Shown here piece by piece: positions 15,017 through 23,150 of a stretch of 39,883 nucleotides of DNA; positions within the stretch are counted from its first letter, which is position 1; every line of letters begins with the position of its first letter. Source of the stretch: Micromonospora solifontis (GTDB taxonomy: Bacteria; Actinomycetota; Actinomycetes; Mycobacteriales; Micromonosporaceae); the NCBI RefSeq assembly GCF_003725545.1, contig NZ_RJLN01000050.1, positions 1 to 39,883 of the forward strand, in the 5' to 3' direction. The notes beneath the pieces are model-generated. The model was not told the DNA's origin. It did not search any database and saw nothing but the letters and a program-made list of their open reading frames with translations. Made by a program: the position numbers and the translations under genes.

Positions 15017-16295
15017 GGGTGCCGTCCACAGACTCCTCGCCGGCGGCGGCCGCGGTCGGCACCGCGTCCCGGTCCCGCCAGTCCCGCGGCAGCGAGTGGT
15101 CCAGCACGTCGTCCACGGTCACCGCGCCGACCAATCGGTTGTTCCGGTCCACCACGGGCATGGCCACCAGGTCGTAGGTGGCCATCCGGCGGGTGATCTC
15201 GGGCAGCGGGGTGGTCGGCCGGAGCGGGTCGATGTCGTTGACCACGATCCCGCCGAGCAGGTCGGCCGGCGGCTCGCGGAGCAGCCGCTGGAAGTGGACC
15301 ATGCCGAGGTAGCGGCCGGTCGGCGTGGTGAGCGGGGCACGCGTCACGAAGACCTGCGCGGCCACCGCCGGGGAGAGCTGCGGCTCGCGGATCCGGGCGA
15401 GGGCCTCGGCCACCGTGGCGTCCGGCGGCAGGATCACCGGCTCGGAGGTCATCACGCTGCCGGCGGTGCCGGAGGCGTAGCGGAGGAGCTGGCGTACCGG
15501 GTTGGCCTCGTCCGGCTCCATCAGGTCGAGCAACACGTCCTGCTCGGGCGGGGGCAGCTCGTTGAGCAGGTCGGCGGCGTCGTCCGGATCCATCTCCTCC
15601 AGTACGTCGGCGGCGCGCTCCCGGTCCAGCGCGGCCAGGATCTCCACCTGGTCGTGTTCGGGCAACTCGCTAAGCACGTCGGCGAGGCGCTCGTCGTCCA
15701 GGGCCGCGGCGACCTCGTTGCGCCGGGCGTCGGGCAGGTCCTGGAGCGCGTTGGCCAGGTCGGCCGGGCGCATGTCCTCGAGTACGGCGAGCAGGTTGGC
15801 CGTGCCCCGGGCGTCGCCGAGGCTGCCGAGGCCGCGTACCCGGTCCCAGTCGACCTGGTGGAGGTGGCCGCGGCGGGTGAGCCGGCTGGTCTGCTCGCGG
15901 ACGGCGACCCGGGTCAGCGCCCACTCGCCGCCGCGGCTGCACTCCATCGCCACGTCGACCACCGAACCGGGCTGCCCGGTGTCCAGCTGGACCCGCCGGT
16001 CCAGCAGCTCCTGGAGCACCAGCACCTCGTTGGGGCGTTTCTCGAAGCGGCGCAGGTTGAGGGTCCCGCTGCCGAGCACCACGGCGTCCGAGTCGATGGA
16101 GGTGATCCGGTTGATCGACAGGAAGATGCGCCGCCGCATCGGCATCTCGGCGACCAGGCCCACCACTTCTGGCGGGCGCTGGGTCGGCCGCATCCGGGCG
16201 ACCGCGTCCCGGACCCGGCCCACCTGGTCGCCGTTCGGGTCGAAGACGGCGACTCCGGCGAGTCGAGCGATGTAGACCCGGTTCGGCGTGCTCAC
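15009..16295 (-). CDS. soluble MgtE N-domain/CBS-pair protein (no transporter domain)
   Basis: 428 residues from the GTG at 16295 (another in-frame GTG at 16301). Residues 1-170 hold two PRC-barrel-like segments (RLAGVAVFDPNGDQVGRVRD). Residues about 175-275 are the MgtE N superhelix (LLAVLEDMRPADLANALQDL, EEMDPDDAADLLNELPP). Two CBS motifs follow (VMTSEPVILPPDATVAEAL and LVAMPVVDRNNRLVGAVTVDD). The five-helix magnesium channel of MgtE is absent and the protein ends soon after the CBS pair, so it is more likely a Mg2+ or nucleotide sensor than a transporter. It is coupled to the DUF1003 gene. Matches the Rv1232c position. Confidence 0.9.
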   Translation of the reverse strand: MSTPNRVYIARLAGVAVFDPNGDQVGRVRDAVARMRPTQRPPEVVGLVAEMPMRRRIFLSINRITSIDSDAVVLGSGTLNLRRFEKRPNEVLVLQELLDRRVQLDTGQPGSVVDVAMECSRGGEWALTRVAVREQTSRLTRRGHLHQVDWDRVRGLGSLGDARGTANLLAVLEDMRPADLANALQDLPDARRNEVAAALDDERLADVLSELPEHDQVEILAALDRERAADVLEEMDPDDAADLLNELPPPEQDVLLDLMEPDEANPVRQLLRYASGTAGSVMTSEPVILPPDATVAEALARIREPQLSPAVAAQVFVTRAPLTTPTGRYLGMVHFQRLLREPPADLLGGIVVNDIDPLRPTTPLPEITRRMATYDLVAMPVVDRNNRLVGAVTVDDVLDHSLPRDWRDRDAVPTAAAAGEESVDGTHD

Positions 16296-16302
16296 GGGCA
16301 CC

Positions 16303-16308
16303 AGCCTA
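16303..16308 (-). promoter_or_regulatory. -10 box TAGGCT for leaderless MgtE-N/CBS gene
   Basis: TAGGCT on the minus strand, seven bases before the GTG at 16295. The hexamer and spacing equal those of nuoA. It supports the 16295 start over 16301. Confidence 0.55.
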
Positions 16309-16314
16309 AGGGCC

Positions 16315-16320
16315 TAGTGT
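16315..16320 (+). promoter_or_regulatory. -10 box TAGTGT for leaderless phzF
   Basis: TAGTGT, eight bases before the ATG at 16329. It lies back to back with the opposing TAGGCT box at 16303-16308, so the two promoters must overlap. Confidence 0.55.
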
Positions 16321-16328
16321 TTATCAAC

Positions 16329-17198
16329 ATGTCGACCTTGGCCTACGAGATCGTGGACGTCTTCACCGATCGCCCCTTCGCCGGCAACCCGCTGGCGGTG
16401 GTGTTCGGCGCCGAAGGGCTGGCCACCGAGCAGATGCAGGCGCTCGCGCTGGAGTTCAACCTCTCCGAAACGGTCTTCGTGCTGCCGCCGACCCAGGTCG
16501 GCGCGACGTACCGGGCGCGGATCTTCACCCCGGCCGCGGAGCTGCCGTTCGCCGGGCACCCCAGTGTGGGGGCCGCCGTGACGGCCGGTCGACGCGGGAT
16601 GTTCGAGGTGGGCCGGGTCACCCAGGAGTGCGGCGCCGGGGTGCTGCCGATCGAGGTCACCGCCGCCGGCGCGACCCTCACCGGCGGCACGCCCACGCTC
16701 GGCCCCGAGCTGGACCCGGAGCCGTTGCTGGAGATGGTCGGCCTGACCGCCGCCGATCACGCCGGGCCGGCGCCCCGGGTCGCCGGTTGCGGGCTGGAGT
16801 TCCCCTACCTCCCGGTCGGGCCGGACGCGGTGGCCCGGGCCAGGATGAACGCGGCGGCGGCGGAGCGGTACGGAGTGGAGCATGTCAGCGTCTTCTCCTG
16901 GGACGCCGGCACGCAAACCGCGCACGCCCGGGTCTTCGTGCCGGGGCTCGGCGTGCCGGAGGACCCGGCCACCGGCTCGGCCGCCCTCGGCCTGGGCGTG
17001 TGGCTGGTCGCCAGCGGGCTGCTGCCCGGCGAGGGCCGCTCCGAGTACGCGATCCGTCAGGGGGTCGAGATCCACCGTCCCTCCTCGCTGGCCTGCACGG
17101 TGACCGCCGCCGGCGGGGTGGCGGTGGGCGCGACGGTCACCGGCCAGGTGATGCCGGTGGCGCGCGGCGAGATCGTCGTCCCGCCCTTCGTGGGCTGA
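16329..17198 (+). CDS. PhzF-family isomerase/epimerase-like protein
   Basis: 289 residues, the family's usual length. FTDRPFAGNPLAVV at the start, the LSETVFV segment with the catalytic Glu, FTPAAELPFAGHPSVGAA, and the second-half signature VPEDPATGSAALGLG are all present. PhzF itself isomerises an intermediate of phenazine synthesis, but most members lie outside phenazine clusters and have unknown substrates, as is likely here. ATG at 16329 is preferred; an in-frame GTG at 16317 lies inside the putative -10 box. Divergent from the MgtE-N/CBS gene with only 33 bases between start codons. Confidence 0.92.
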   Translation: MSTLAYEIVDVFTDRPFAGNPLAVVFGAEGLATEQMQALALEFNLSETVFVLPPTQVGATYRARIFTPAAELPFAGHPSVGAAVTAGRRGMFEVGRVTQECGAGVLPIEVTAAGATLTGGTPTLGPELDPEPLLEMVGLTAADHAGPAPRVAGCGLEFPYLPVGPDAVARARMNAAAAERYGVEHVSVFSWDAGTQTAHARVFVPGLGVPEDPATGSAALGLGVWLVASGLLPGEGRSEYAIRQGVEIHRPSSLACTVTAAGGVAVGATVTGQVMPVARGEIVVPPFVG

Positions 17199-17251
17199 GC
17201 CGCGTCCCTTCTCCGCTACCGAACGTCACGTCGCCGGCTGGGCGACATCTT

Positions 17252-17303
17252 GAGAGCGATATGTCTCTCAGACATGTTCATGTCTCAGCGACATGTCGCT
17301 CTC
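17252..17303. repeat. 24-bp arm inverted repeat rich in GACATG motifs
   Basis: Arms 17252-17275 and 17280-17303 pair at 22 of 24 positions (one G-U) around the loop GTTC. The arms contain ATGTC or GACAT four times, so the element also reads as an array of half-sites around AGACAT-GTTC-ATGTCT. It follows the phzF stop by 53 bases. A terminator is the simple reading; a multi-site operator for the gene at 17532 is the alternative. The rest of 17199-17531 shows no gene. Confidence 0.75.
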
Positions 17304-17531
17304 TCGGCACTGCCTCCCTTGGCGGGGGCGGCGCCGTCGCGTGGGCGGAGGCGCATGACCATGAGGGGAAGGCGACCGCAGGGCCGTGCGGAGCTGTGAA
17401 TCCCGGCCGCGGGAAACGCCGGCCCCGGCGTCCGGGGACACGAGCCGCGCCTGCGGGCAGCCGTCCGCGCGGTAGCGTGCGGCGGAGAATCTGGTCCACC
17501 CGGCTCGGCCGGGATGCGGGAGGATGCCGGT

Positions 17532-18047
17532 GTGACGGACGAGTCGGACAGCCCGGTTACGACACCCCTCGTCGACGAGGCGGTGAAGAAGGCGGCCGTC
17601 TGCTGGGTGAGCGTCGGCGGCGGACCGGCGTACGGGCTGTGGTGCCTGCCGCTCGACGGCGCGCTCCTGGTGGTCAGCGGCCCCGGTGAGCAGTCCGCGC
17701 CGGGCCTGGCCGAGGCGGCGGCGGCGGAGGTGACCCTGCGCGGCGACCACGGCGGCCGGATCGTCAGCTGGCCGGCCCGGGTGGCCCGGCTGCGGCCGGG
17801 CACCGAGGAATGGGAGACGGCCGCGCCGCTGGTCGCGGCGAAGCGGCTGAACGCTTCCGGCACCGCAGCCGACCTGGTGGCCCGCTGGGTCGCGGAGGGT
17901 TGCGCGGTGAACCGGCTGGACCCGGCGGGCGGGCCGGTCGCCGGCACCGACCTGCCGGCGGAGTCACTGGCCGAGCCGCCCCGGGAGGCTCCGGTGGTGC
18001 GAGTCACCCGCAAGCCCTTCCGCCTGCACAAGGTCCGCCGCCGCTGA
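17532..18047 (+). CDS. hypothetical actinobacterial protein
   Basis: 171 residues from a GTG with GGGAGG about ten bases upstream; an ATG at 17514 would place the Shine-Dalgarno inside the gene. The first part, VKKAAVCWVSVGGGPAYGLW and LVVSGPGEQSAPGL, reads as a beta-rich fold; the middle contains VTLRGDHGGRIVSWPARVAR, a pattern seen in small split-barrel proteins, but I cannot place it in a family. The C-terminus ends in a basic stretch (RKPFRLHKVRRR). No membrane helix or signal. Convergent with the HAD gene. Confidence 0.8.
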   Translation: MTDESDSPVTTPLVDEAVKKAAVCWVSVGGGPAYGLWCLPLDGALLVVSGPGEQSAPGLAEAAAAEVTLRGDHGGRIVSWPARVARLRPGTEEWETAAPLVAAKRLNASGTAADLVARWVAEGCAVNRLDPAGGPVAGTDLPAESLAEPPREAPVVRVTRKPFRLHKVRRR

Positions 18048-18058
18048 CCGGGGCCGGA

Positions 18059-18766
18059 TCACCCGACGGCGAGCGGTGCGGCGACCGGGTCGACCAGATC
18101 GAGCACCCCGGCCAGTGAAGCCAGCAGCGGGCCATGCCAGGACCGGTCCGCGTTGAACACCATGTGGTCCGTCAGGTCCGGCGCGGCCAGCCGGACCGCC
18201 GTCATGCCGGCCCGTTCCGCGCCGGTCAGCTCCTGGCTGCCGCCGTCGCCGACGTAGAGGCAGTCAGCGGGGGCGAGGTCGAGGCGCCGGCAGGCGGCCA
18301 GGTAGAGCGCCGGGTCCGGCTTGCAGCGTCCCACCTGCACCGAGAAGACCCGGACGTCGAGCAGCGGCGCGACCGCGAGCTGGGGCAGGAACGCCGGCAG
18401 CTCGTGCGTGCAGTCGCTGATCAGCCCGGTGCGTACGCCCCGCTGGCGCAGCGCGGCCAGCACCGGCACCGCCTCATCGCGCAGCCGGGTGTCGGCGCGG
18501 ACGGCCCGGTGACGGGAGGCGACGGCGGAGCGTACCGCCCCGTCGGAGGGGTGCACCCCGGCCTGCTCACAGACCCACCGCAGGGTCGCCTCGGCGTTGC
18601 CCAGCCGGCCGCTGGCGCGTTGGTAGTAGGTGCGGTCGAGCACCGCGGTCAGCGTCTCGGGCGGGCAGCCGAGCAGCTCGGCGGTGGCGCGGTGGGCGGA
18701 GCCCCGCTGGACGCAGCGGGTCAGCGTGCCGAAGAAGTCGAACAGGACCGCCTGGAACCTGGGCAT
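18059..18766 (-). CDS. HAD-superfamily hydrolase
   Basis: 235 residues. Motif I is LFDFFGTLT with the nucleophile Asp10, motif II is LISDCT, the Lys of motif III lies in CKPDPALY, and motif IV is YVGDGGSQEL. A helical cap (about 17-85) follows motif I. The residue two after the nucleophile is Phe instead of the Asp that acts as acid in phosphatases, so this may be a dehalogenase-like or otherwise divergent member rather than a simple phosphatase. The ATG at 18766 has GGAGG eight bases upstream. Substrate unknown. Confidence 0.9.
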   Translation of the reverse strand: MPRFQAVLFDFFGTLTRCVQRGSAHRATAELLGCPPETLTAVLDRTYYQRASGRLGNAEATLRWVCEQAGVHPSDGAVRSAVASRHRAVRADTRLRDEAVPVLAALRQRGVRTGLISDCTHELPAFLPQLAVAPLLDVRVFSVQVGRCKPDPALYLAACRRLDLAPADCLYVGDGGSQELTGAERAGMTAVRLAAPDLTDHMVFNADRSWHGPLLASLAGVLDLVDPVAAPLAVG

Positions 18767-18873
18767 GGGGGAGTGCCTCCGGACGTCGAGGGGAGGGTCG
18801 CCGGGACGCGCATGATCGTAACCGGCAGCTGACGTTCCGTGCTGTCCCCCTCGGCGTGTGAGGATTGCTCTCC

Positions 18874-19827
18874 GTGTCGTCCACCCCGCACCGGCCACTC
18901 GACCCGCCGACCGTAGGCGCGCTCGCGCTGGCCGTCGCCGCCGTCTCCTCGTCGGCCCCGCTCGTCGCCTTCGCCGCCGCGCCGGCCCTCGCCATCGCCT
19001 TCTGGCGCAACACGCTCTCGATCGCCGTGCTCGGTCCGTACTCGCTGGCCCGCCGCCGGGCGGAGTTCCGTGCGCTGACCGTGGGCGCGGGCCGGCGGGA
19101 GGGGCTGTACTGCGTGCTGTCCGGGCTGGCGCTGGCCGCGCACTTCGCCACCTGGATGCCGAGCGTGCGGCTCACCACGGTCGCCGCGGCCACCGCGCTG
19201 GTCGCCACCCAGCCGGTCTGGCAGGGGTTGATCGCCCGCTGGCAGGGCCGGCGGCTGCCGTTGGCGGTCTGGGCCGGTATCGCGCTCGCCGTGGTCGGGG
19301 CGGCCCTGGCCACCGGCGCCGACTTCAGCGTCTCCAGCCGGGCCTTCGCCGGTGACCTGCTCGCCGTGGCCGGCGGCATGTTCGCGGCCGTCTACACCGC
19401 CTTCGGCGAGCGGGCCAGGGCCACCATCAGCACCACCACCTACACCACCATCTGCTACGGGGTCTGTGCGGCGGTCCTGCTGGTGGTCTGCCTGTTCGGC
19501 GGGGTCGACCTGCACGGCTACGACCCGGGCACCTGGCTGGCGATCCTCGGCCTGGTGGCCGGCGCCCAGCTGCTCGGCCACTCGATGTTCAACTACGCCC
19601 TGCACCGCGTCTCCGCCACGACGGTCAGCGTGCTGATCCTGCTGGAGGCGCCCGGGGCGGCCCTGATCGCCTGGGGCTGGCTCGGTCAACTGCCCCGTAC
19701 CCTCGCCCTGCCCGGGCTGGCCCTGCTGCTGGCCGGCGTCGCGGTGGTCATCCTGGGTGGCGCCCGCGCCGGCCGCCGCACCGAGCCGGTGGCCGTGCCC
19801 GCCGACCCGGCGCCGCTGGGCGACTGA
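18874..19827 (+). CDS. EamA/DMT-family transporter
   Basis: 317 residues with about ten hydrophobic helices in two repeats, the layout of the drug/metabolite transporter superfamily. Signs are FAAAPALAIAFWRNTLSIAV early, ATALVATQPVWQGLIARW at the end of repeat one, and LLGHSMFNYALHRVSATTVS with LEAPGAALIAWGWLGQ in repeat two. Members export metabolites or amino acids; the cargo is unknown. The GTG at 18874 follows GAGG by ten bases. It is 41 bases upstream of the KimA-like permease on the same strand. Confidence 0.9.
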   Translation: MSSTPHRPLDPPTVGALALAVAAVSSSAPLVAFAAAPALAIAFWRNTLSIAVLGPYSLARRRAEFRALTVGAGRREGLYCVLSGLALAAHFATWMPSVRLTTVAAATALVATQPVWQGLIARWQGRRLPLAVWAGIALAVVGAALATGADFSVSSRAFAGDLLAVAGGMFAAVYTAFGERARATISTTTYTTICYGVCAAVLLVVCLFGGVDLHGYDPGTWLAILGLVAGAQLLGHSMFNYALHRVSATTVSVLILLEAPGAALIAWGWLGQLPRTLALPGLALLLAGVAVVILGGARAGRRTEPVAVPADPAPLGD

Positions 19828-19868
19828 CCCGCTTTTCCGCAAAGTACGGCCCCGGGCCGCCGCCATCG

Positions 19869-22067
19869 GTGAGAGTGCGGAGGGTGGGGGCGGAGGCGAA
19901 CCAGCGGGGTGACGACGCGGCCGAGCGCGGCACCGTCGTCACGCCCTCGGCCGAGTTCCCGCCGCTCGGCCCCGAGGAGCGGGCCGCCCTCGGGCGGATC
20001 GGGGAGCGCTGGCACGCCCCCCGCCGCCCCGACGACCTGCCGATCGACCCGACGCTGGGCCGGAACCGGCGTCGTCCGGCGCCGACCCGGTTCGGCCGGC
20101 TGGCGCCGATCGAGATGTTCACCGTCGAGCAGCCGGACGAACTGGTCGCGACCGCGCCGGCCCGCCTGCCCGGCAGCCGGGCCGGCCGGATGGTCACCCG
20201 GCTCCGCCGCGCGCTGGTCGGCCCGCCGCTGTCCAGCGCCGCCGTCCTGTACGAGCGGATGCGCAAGCTGGTCGCCCTGCCGATCCTCTCCTCCGACCTG
20301 CTCAGCTCGGTGGCGTACGGGCCGGAGGCGATGCTGACCGTGCTGGTGCTGGCCGGCAGTTCGGCGCTCGGTCTCGCCCTGCCGCTGGCCGCCCTGCTGG
20401 TGGTACTGATGGTCGCGGTGGGGCTGTCGTACCGGCAGACCATCCCGGCGTACCCGCACGGCGCCGGCTCGTACCTCGTGGCCGGGGACAACCTGGGCCG
20501 GACCGCGGGGCTGGCCGCGGCGGCCGGGCTGATGCTCGACTACGTGCTGACCGTGTCGGTGTCGGTGGCGGCCGGCGTGCACGCCGTCACCTCGGCGCTG
20601 CCCGGCCTCGCGCCGGCCACCGTCCCGTTCGGCGTGCTGGTGATCGCCGTGCTGCTCGCCGGGAACCTGCGCGGAGTGCGGACCGCCGGCAACATCTTCG
20701 TGCTGCCCACGTACGCCTTCGTGGCGGCGATCCTCGCGGTGCTGGTGGTGGGCTACGCGCGGGCGGCGGGCCGGGGCTTCGCGGCGGTGCCGCCGCCGGC
20801 GGTGCCGGCCGCCGAGGGGCTCGGCCTGCTGCTGGTGCTGCGGGCGTTCTCCTCCGGCGCGGTGTCGATGACCGGCATCGAGGCGGTGTCCAACGCGGTG
20901 CCGGCGTTCCGCCCCACCGAGTGGCGCAACGCCCGCACCACGCTGGGCTGGATGGTCGCCATGCTGGTGGCGCTCTTCGCCGGCCTGGTCGCGCTGATCC
21001 ACCTGGACGGTCTGGTGCCCCGCCCGGGCGAGACGATCCTGTCCCAGCTCGGCCGGGTCACCTTTCCGACCGGCCCCTGGTACGCGCTCCTTCAGGCCAC
21101 CACCGCGCTGATCCTGCTGCTGGCGGCGAACACCGCGTTCAACGACTTCCCCCGGTTGCTCTTCTTCATGGCCCGGGACGGCCACGCGCCCCGCCGCTTC
21201 CTGCACATGGGGGACCGGCTGGCGTTCAGCGACGGCCTGGTCGCGCTGGCCGGGGCGGCGACCGTCATCTTCCTCGTGTTCGGCGGGCGCACCGAGGCGC
21301 TGATCCCGCTCTACGCGGTCGGCGTGTTCCTCGCCTTCACGCTGTCGCAGAGCGGCATGGTGGTGCACTGGCGGCGGCACCGGGGGCCGGGCTGGCGCCG
21401 TCGGCTGGTGCTCAACGCGGTCGGCGCCACCCTCTCCGGGCTGGTGCTGCTGACCGCCGCGGTGGCCAAGTTCGCCGAGGGCGCCTGGGTGGTGGTGGTC
21501 GCGGTGCCGCTGCTGGTGCTGCTCTTCCGCCGGATCCACCGGCACTACGCCACGCTGCACCGCGCGCTGGCGCTGCATCCGCCCCCGGCCGCCGGACGCA
21601 CGCCGGCCGCCGCGCCGCCCGCCCCCGCCGGGTCCGCCGAGGGCGAGGAACTGCCCCAGGAGGTACGCCACCTGGTCGTGGTGCCGGTGGCCCGGCTGAA
21701 CCGCGCCTCGCTGCGCGCCCTGGCGTACGCGGCGTCGCTGGGCCAGCCGACGCTGGCCGTGCACATCGCGCCCGAGGAGGCCGAGGCGGACCGGTTCCGG
21801 GAACAGTGGTGCGCCTGGGGTGACCACCTGCGGCTGGAGACGGTGGTGTCGCCGTACCGGTCGGTGATCGGGCCGCTGGCGCACTACCTGGAGGCGCTGC
21901 ACGCCGCGCGGCCGGACCTGACGCTGACCGTCATCGTGCCCGAGGTGGTGCTGCGCCGCCGCCGGCACCGGCTGCTGCACAGCCGGGCCGAGCAGCGGCT
22001 CCGGGCCGCGCTGCGGGCCCTGCCCGGGGTGGTGGTCACCAGCATCCCGGTGCACGTGTCCGGCTGA
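19869..22067 (+). CDS. KimA-like APC-superfamily potassium permease
   Basis: 732 residues from a GTG that is one of several possible starts. Residues about 125-545 hold some 12 membrane helices with segments matching Bacillus KimA (YdaO) as I remember it: LPILSSDLLSSVAYGPEA, SYRQTIPAYPHGAGSYLVAG, RAFSSGAVSMTGIEAVSNAV, AANTAFNDFPRLLFFMARDG and LIPLYAVGVFLAFTLSQSGM. KimA is a proton-coupled high-affinity K+ importer. The C-terminal 170 residues form a soluble domain, as in KimA. The N-terminal ~115 residues before the first helix are longer than in Bacillus, so the true start may be further in. Only 41 bases lie upstream, with no room for a c-di-AMP riboswitch. Confidence 0.87.
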   Translation: MRVRRVGAEANQRGDDAAERGTVVTPSAEFPPLGPEERAALGRIGERWHAPRRPDDLPIDPTLGRNRRRPAPTRFGRLAPIEMFTVEQPDELVATAPARLPGSRAGRMVTRLRRALVGPPLSSAAVLYERMRKLVALPILSSDLLSSVAYGPEAMLTVLVLAGSSALGLALPLAALLVVLMVAVGLSYRQTIPAYPHGAGSYLVAGDNLGRTAGLAAAAGLMLDYVLTVSVSVAAGVHAVTSALPGLAPATVPFGVLVIAVLLAGNLRGVRTAGNIFVLPTYAFVAAILAVLVVGYARAAGRGFAAVPPPAVPAAEGLGLLLVLRAFSSGAVSMTGIEAVSNAVPAFRPTEWRNARTTLGWMVAMLVALFAGLVALIHLDGLVPRPGETILSQLGRVTFPTGPWYALLQATTALILLLAANTAFNDFPRLLFFMARDGHAPRRFLHMGDRLAFSDGLVALAGAATVIFLVFGGRTEALIPLYAVGVFLAFTLSQSGMVVHWRRHRGPGWRRRLVLNAVGATLSGLVLLTAAVAKFAEGAWVVVVAVPLLVLLFRRIHRHYATLHRALALHPPPAAGRTPAAAPPAPAGSAEGEELPQEVRHLVVVPVARLNRASLRALAYAASLGQPTLAVHIAPEEAEADRFREQWCAWGDHLRLETVVSPYRSVIGPLAHYLEALHAARPDLTLTVIVPEVVLRRRRHRLLHSRAEQRLRAALRALPGVVVTSIPVHVSG

Positions 22068-22070
22068 GCG

Positions 22071-22715
22071 TCAGAGATACGCCGCGAAGTGCTCGGCCAC
22101 CAGCCCGGCGACGGCCTCGGCGTCCCGGCTCCCGTCCACCTCGATCACCCGGATTCCCAGCTCGCGGGCGTGCGCCACGGCGTCGGCCGCGACCAACTCG
22201 TCGCGCGCGATCCGGTTGCGCCAGGCCCGTTGCGGATCGCTCACCCCGGGGTGCCGGGCGGTCGCCCGGGCCAGCCGTCCCATCTGGTACGCGCGGAACT
22301 CCGGCGTCGGCACGAGCACCACCATCTGCCGCGTCGACCCGACGAGCGGGGCGACCAGTTCCGGCCGCAGCCCCCACCCCTCGACGATCACCCGCCGGGC
22401 GGTGACCAGCGCGCTGAGGTCGTCCAGCACCCACTCGAACCGGCGCGGGAACCCGGCCAGCGTCTCGGCCGCCATGCGGTCCGGGTCGGTCGCCACCCAG
22501 GTGGCCTCCGCGTCGGGCCCGCCGGGCGGCTCGCCCCGGCGGACCCGGTCCGCGACCCGCCGGTCGTCGTGCCCCCGGGCGTCGTGCCGGTCGTACAGGT
22601 ACGCGGTGAGCCCGTACCGCAGCGCCAGGGTGACGGCGAGGGTGGTCTTGCCGGCCCACTGCGCGCCGCCGATCCAGAGCGCCCGGCGGGCGGTGGTCAG
22701 GGGATCGAAGTTCAT
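22071..22715 (-). CDS. P-loop NTPase, nucleoside/uridine-kinase-like
   Basis: 214 residues. GGAQWAGKTTLAVTLALRYG at about 16-35 is a Walker A motif, and WVLDDL and VIVEGWGLRPEL provide Walker B-like and lid elements. The layout suits a small-molecule kinase of the AAA_18/uridine kinase type; the substrate is not evident. A histidine/aspartate-rich stretch (YDRHDARGHDDRRVAD) follows the first strand. The ATG at 22715 gives the family-like start. Convergent with the permease, three bases between stops. Confidence 0.83.
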   Translation of the reverse strand: MNFDPLTTARRALWIGGAQWAGKTTLAVTLALRYGLTAYLYDRHDARGHDDRRVADRVRRGEPPGGPDAEATWVATDPDRMAAETLAGFPRRFEWVLDDLSALVTARRVIVEGWGLRPELVAPLVGSTRQMVVLVPTPEFRAYQMGRLARATARHPGVSDPQRAWRNRIARDELVAADAVAHARELGIRVIEVDGSRDAEAVAGLVAEHFAAYL

Positions 22716-22798
22716 GCCTCGACCCTGGGTGGCCGGAGCACCAAGATCAAGTCTTGTTCTTCCCGTCCCCGCGTGCTGAAGTGAGGAGTACGAGCCGG

Positions 22799-23101
22799 TC
22801 AGACGTCGCGGACCTCGAGCACCTGGGTGGTGGGGGCGGCGTCACCCAGCCCGGCGCGGAGCGCGGCCCGCTCCGGTTCGGCCAGGAACGCCTCGTAGCC
22901 GGCCCGCCCGCCGAACCGGATCACGTGCACCTCGGTCCGTCCGTTTCCGGTACGCAGCCGCCGCTCCAACCGCCCGCCGTGCCGTCCGAGCAGGGCGAGC
23001 ACGGCGTCCTCGTACCGCCGGCCCTCCTCGGGGTCGGCGCTCAGGTCGACCAGCGCGACCAGCAGGATTCCGTCCGGGCCGGGGTCGTGGTGATCCGTCA
23101 T
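22799..23101 (-). CDS. small ferredoxin-fold protein (DUF1330-like)
   Basis: 100 residues with the beta-alpha-beta-beta-alpha-beta pattern of dimeric alpha+beta barrel proteins: ILLVALVDL, a helix DAVLALLGRHGGR, RLRTGNG, TEVHVIRFGGRAGYEAFLAE, and a last strand. DUF1330 and related monooxygenase-like or stress proteins look like this. No catalytic residues can be named. Between the kinase and SDR genes on the same strand. Confidence 0.78.
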   Translation of the reverse strand: MTDHHDPGPDGILLVALVDLSADPEEGRRYEDAVLALLGRHGGRLERRLRTGNGRTEVHVIRFGGRAGYEAFLAEPERAALRAGLGDAAPTTQVLEVRDV

Positions 23102-23150
23102 GCGCTGGAGTATCCCAACGGAGCGCTCTGTGCGGGGTACCGGAAACTGC

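Noticed and set aside
14898..16328. Very long plus-strand frame running into phzF
   Set aside because: It is the complement of the MgtE-N/CBS gene, whose minus-strand product has clear domains; the phzF start lies at 16329.
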